Positions 61,590-64,000 of a stretch of 64,000 bases of DNA are shown here, piece after piece. Under the pieces are notes generated by a model. The model was not told the origin of the DNA. It saw only the letters and a list, made by a program, of their open reading frames with translations, and did no database searches. The stretch lies in the NCBI GenBank assembly GCA_029747015.1, contig JAKOGI010000003.1, positions 2,567,001-2,631,000 on the forward strand, given 5' to 3'. This stretch comes from Carnegiea gigantea. Lineage: Eukaryota; Streptophyta; Magnoliopsida; Caryophyllales; Cactaceae. The position numbers and the translations under genes were made by a program. The first letter of the stretch is position 1. Each line of letters starts with the position of its first letter.

Positions 61590-62170
61590 TAGGGCTGTTT
61601 AGTAAACGATCCAAAATCGGACTGGCCCAAAGACTAAAGTGGACCGGACCGGACCGGACTGAGGCCTTTCGGTCCGGTCTGCAGTCCTGGTTTTTGTCCT
61701 CTTCGATCTTCAGTCTGGTCTGATTTTGGACCGGTGGACCGAAGACCGGACCGGGACCGAATTGAGGCTAGGTTTTTTTTTTAATTAATCGCAGGCCAGA
61801 CGGTTTTGGGGTTTTCATTTCATCTTCTCCTTTACTTTTTTCGTTCTACTGCTTTTGCCTTCTGCTGCGGTTCCCTCACTTCCCTGACTTCCATTTTCCC
61901 TCTCCTCTCCATTTGAGTCTTCTGCTTGACTGCTTCAGATTCAATTTCCCTGTCCTCGCCGACGTCGCCGTTTTCTTTCTTTAGTCTCGACTCTGTCCCT
62001 TAGTCACTCTCCAAGTCGCTATCCTCTCCGAGGCCCGAGTTCTCACCGGTGGGCGGTGATATCGGCTCTCCCTCTCCCGTACAGTTCATGGTGGGTCTGA
62101 CACTCTCGCTTGTTGACTTCTCACTGGTGCCATCGCGGGTCGCCGAAACAAAAACCTAAATCCCTAATTT

Positions 62171-63094
62171 GGTGAGTTTAATTTTGCTCGATATATTCTC
62201 TATATGTTTTATGGTCGAATTTGGTGAGTTTAATTTCGCCGGAGAACATGGCATAAGTTCGAGAGTGCTAGGGCTTGAACTCTTAAGTCTTGCATACCCA
62301 ACAAGCAGCCTCTAGACCAGTGCGTTTTGGTTTGCACCTCAATTCAACTTAGCATGTAATATAGCTCCAATATGCTTGTTAGATCGGGTATCACCGTCTT
62401 ATTAATGATGCTTTGAGTAGGCTTTTTGTATCACATTTTGTTCTGGTTTCTAAAAGTCCATTTCCTGTGCTGTGGTGTTGAATAGCAAAAATTTGTTTTC
62501 AGCAAAGCCTAAGCCCTTGTATTCATCAGGGGGCAGAAAACCCACATTTGAATTGATTGTCAATTGATTGTTTTTGGGACTTGACAACTCTTTCTTGTTC
62601 GTTTGAATTGATTATATTTGGGAAGTTAGTAATTGAAATTCGACCCTTTAGCAGACCAACATGTCTTAGAGTTCGTGTGGGTCATAGGGTCGGTTCTGTT
62701 TTTCCATCTTAGAACTATTGAATTGTGGTTTGGGAACTGTGGTTGCTGCAAGAGTAAATCATGATTGTTAATTTGCTATGATTATGAATAATATTATACA
62801 TTCTATTAGAGTACCTTCTGTATTGTTATATTTTGTAATGTGATTAAGTGAAGTCCTGGAGAAATATAAAAGGAGAGATGAGAATGAGGTGCTCTCACCT
62901 CTGATGAATGAAACCTTTTTTATTTGTAGGTGTGATATTCAACTCAATTTTCGATTAGATTAGCAATCACGGAGTCCTTTACGGCTTGTTCTCGAAATAT
63001 AAGTTTTGTAATTTGATTATTTAAAGTAAGAAGATGTATATATATTAATATGGTGTTTACTTACTTATTTCTTTTTATAAATTGTCAATGCTAG
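62171..63094 (+). other. Probable 5' untranslated intron of hAT transposase gene
   Basis: GTGAGTTT at 62171 follows a CCCTAATTTG leader and AATGCTAG ends at 63094, one base before the ATG. The stretch between is AT-rich without ORFs. Inferred from splice motifs only. Confidence 0.45.
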
Positions 63095-64000
63095 ATGTCA
63101 AGCTCCAAATCCAAAAAAAGAACTTCAAAAGTGGAAGAATCGGTTGATATGGCCTATATGGATACCGATGCTCCAAGTGAGCACCCAATGAATGATCTGA
63201 TTGAAATTGAGGAGGAAGAAGAAGAGCCAACTCAAAGAGCACCAAAAGGCAAGAGCCAGGGGAAACAAGTTGCTAGAAACTACACTAAACGGACGGAATG
63301 TTGGCAACATTTCATAGAGTTGAAGGAGAATGGCAAAAGAGTGGCCGGTAAGTGTAAATACTGTAATAAGATTTATAAGGCCGATTCTAGTAAGAATGGA
63401 ACGAAAAATTTGAAAAATTATTTTCCTAAGTGCTCTGATAACCTGGATAATCAAAGCAAACAAACACAAACTCAATTGATCTTTGAAAAGGATCAAACCA
63501 ATGAGGGAGAAGCTAGATTGAAATCATGGGTTTTGAATCCTTATGAGGCAAGCTCATCTATAGCAAAAATGATCATCATTGATGAGTTGCCTTTCAGATT
63601 TGTTAAAAATGTGGGGTTTAGGCAAATGATGTCTGTTTGTTGTCCTGCACTTAGTATGCCTTCACGCATTGCCATTGCAAGAGACATTTATCACTTGTAT
63701 GTGAAGGACAGGGTGAAATTGAAAGAGTATCTTTTGCATTCATGTCCAAGGGTGTGTGTGACCACAGACACATGCACTTCACTTCAAAGGATCAATTACA
63801 TGGTTATAACTGCCCACTTTATTGATAATGATTGGAAATTGCATAAGAAAATCTTGAATTTTTGTGCAATTTCTAGTCATAAAGGTGATGATATTGCTCT
63901 TGTCCTTAGAAAGTGTTTAGAGGATTAGGGTTCGGCATCTAAACTTTACACTATTACTGTTGATAATGCTGGGAGTAATAGCACTGCTTGTAATGCCCTT
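63095..64000 (+). pseudogene. hAT transposase with BED zinc finger, nonsense-mutated
   Basis: The frame opens at 63095 (277 codons) and is closed by TAG at 63926-63928. The same frame continues after it with LYTITVDNAGSN, standard hAT sequence, so the stop is a nonsense change, probably of a tryptophan codon. Region order: acidic, low-complexity N-terminus (1-60); BED-type zinc finger (about 66-112) with C86, C89 and C112; then the N-terminal part of the catalytic domain with DELPFRFVKNVGFR, RVCVTTDTCTSLQRINYM and FIDNDWKLHKKILNF. The TTDT aspartate is the first acidic active-site residue of hAT enzymes. The expected BED histidine is a tyrosine (Y108). The rest of the gene lies beyond the window. 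Relatives include the domesticated RICESLEEPER/DAYSLEEPER group, but this copy has transposon ends and lesions and so is not domesticated. Confidence 0.88.

Larger units (their letters stand above)
61590..64000 (+). mobile_element. hAT-Ac element (left part), transposase-bearing
   Basis: The left terminus TAGGGCTGTTTAGTAAACGA at 61590 follows the octamer ATTGTAAC, the expected left target duplication; the right end is outside the window. Bases 61590-61790 contain GGACCGG and GGTCCGG arrays and a T9 run then AATTAAT. They align with the left end of the MITE at 12506. A leader (about 61800-62170) with a possible donor at 62171 (GTGAGTTT) and acceptor at 63094 (AATGCTAG) suggests a 5' untranslated intron before the transposase. 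Confidence 0.85.

Overview
The window is nuclear DNA of a flowering plant, most likely a eudicot. The evidence is intron-containing genes of plant type, a plant-only J-protein architecture, a plant CCR4-NOT subunit, and a dense load of plant transposons (hAT, Harbinger-like, LTR, LINE and tRNA-derived SINE families). Nothing in it is prokaryotic. I cannot name the species.

Three host genes can be supported. (1) 6000-8351 (+): an intronless J-domain protein with a zinc ribbon and a C-terminal DUF3444 domain. (2) 19545-21747 (+): trehalose-6-phosphate phosphatase, nine coding exons that I joined by hand, 350 residues. (3) 26819-38865 (-): the NOT2/VIP2 subunit of the CCR4-NOT complex, eleven coding exons joined by hand, with a 7.7-kb intron packed with transposons and a probable untranslated first exon near 41.7 kb. 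Genes 2 and 3 converge on a gap of about 5 kb. That gap holds at least five non-autonomous DNA transposons side by side, four of them with recognisable target-site duplications.

The right third (about 42-64 kb) is gene-poor. It contains very long TA microsatellites, diverged tandem duplications, a broken LINE RNase H region, and a nested retrotransposon stack. In the stack, a Tekay-like solo LTR (50863-60061) is interrupted by a structurally complete but pol-less LTR element (53581-59399) with a perfect 5-bp target duplication, a tRNA-Asp primer site and a decayed gag. At the right edge lies an hAT element (61590 to beyond the window) with a transposase carrying a nonsense codon. Its terminal 200 bases match a 462-bp MITE at 12506-12967, so the window holds both a transposase-bearing element and a small derivative of one family.

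I found no gene cluster or defence-like system. The novelty is in transposon structure: subterminal hairpins in the hAT MITE, a gag-only LTR element whose zinc knuckle is split by a stop codon, and palindromic GGCACGG arrays in its LTRs. All gene models rest on splice-site and reading-frame reasoning from the sequence alone. The first 5.9 kb, the 13-19.5 kb stretch and the 49.2-50.8 kb stretch gave little that I could identify.
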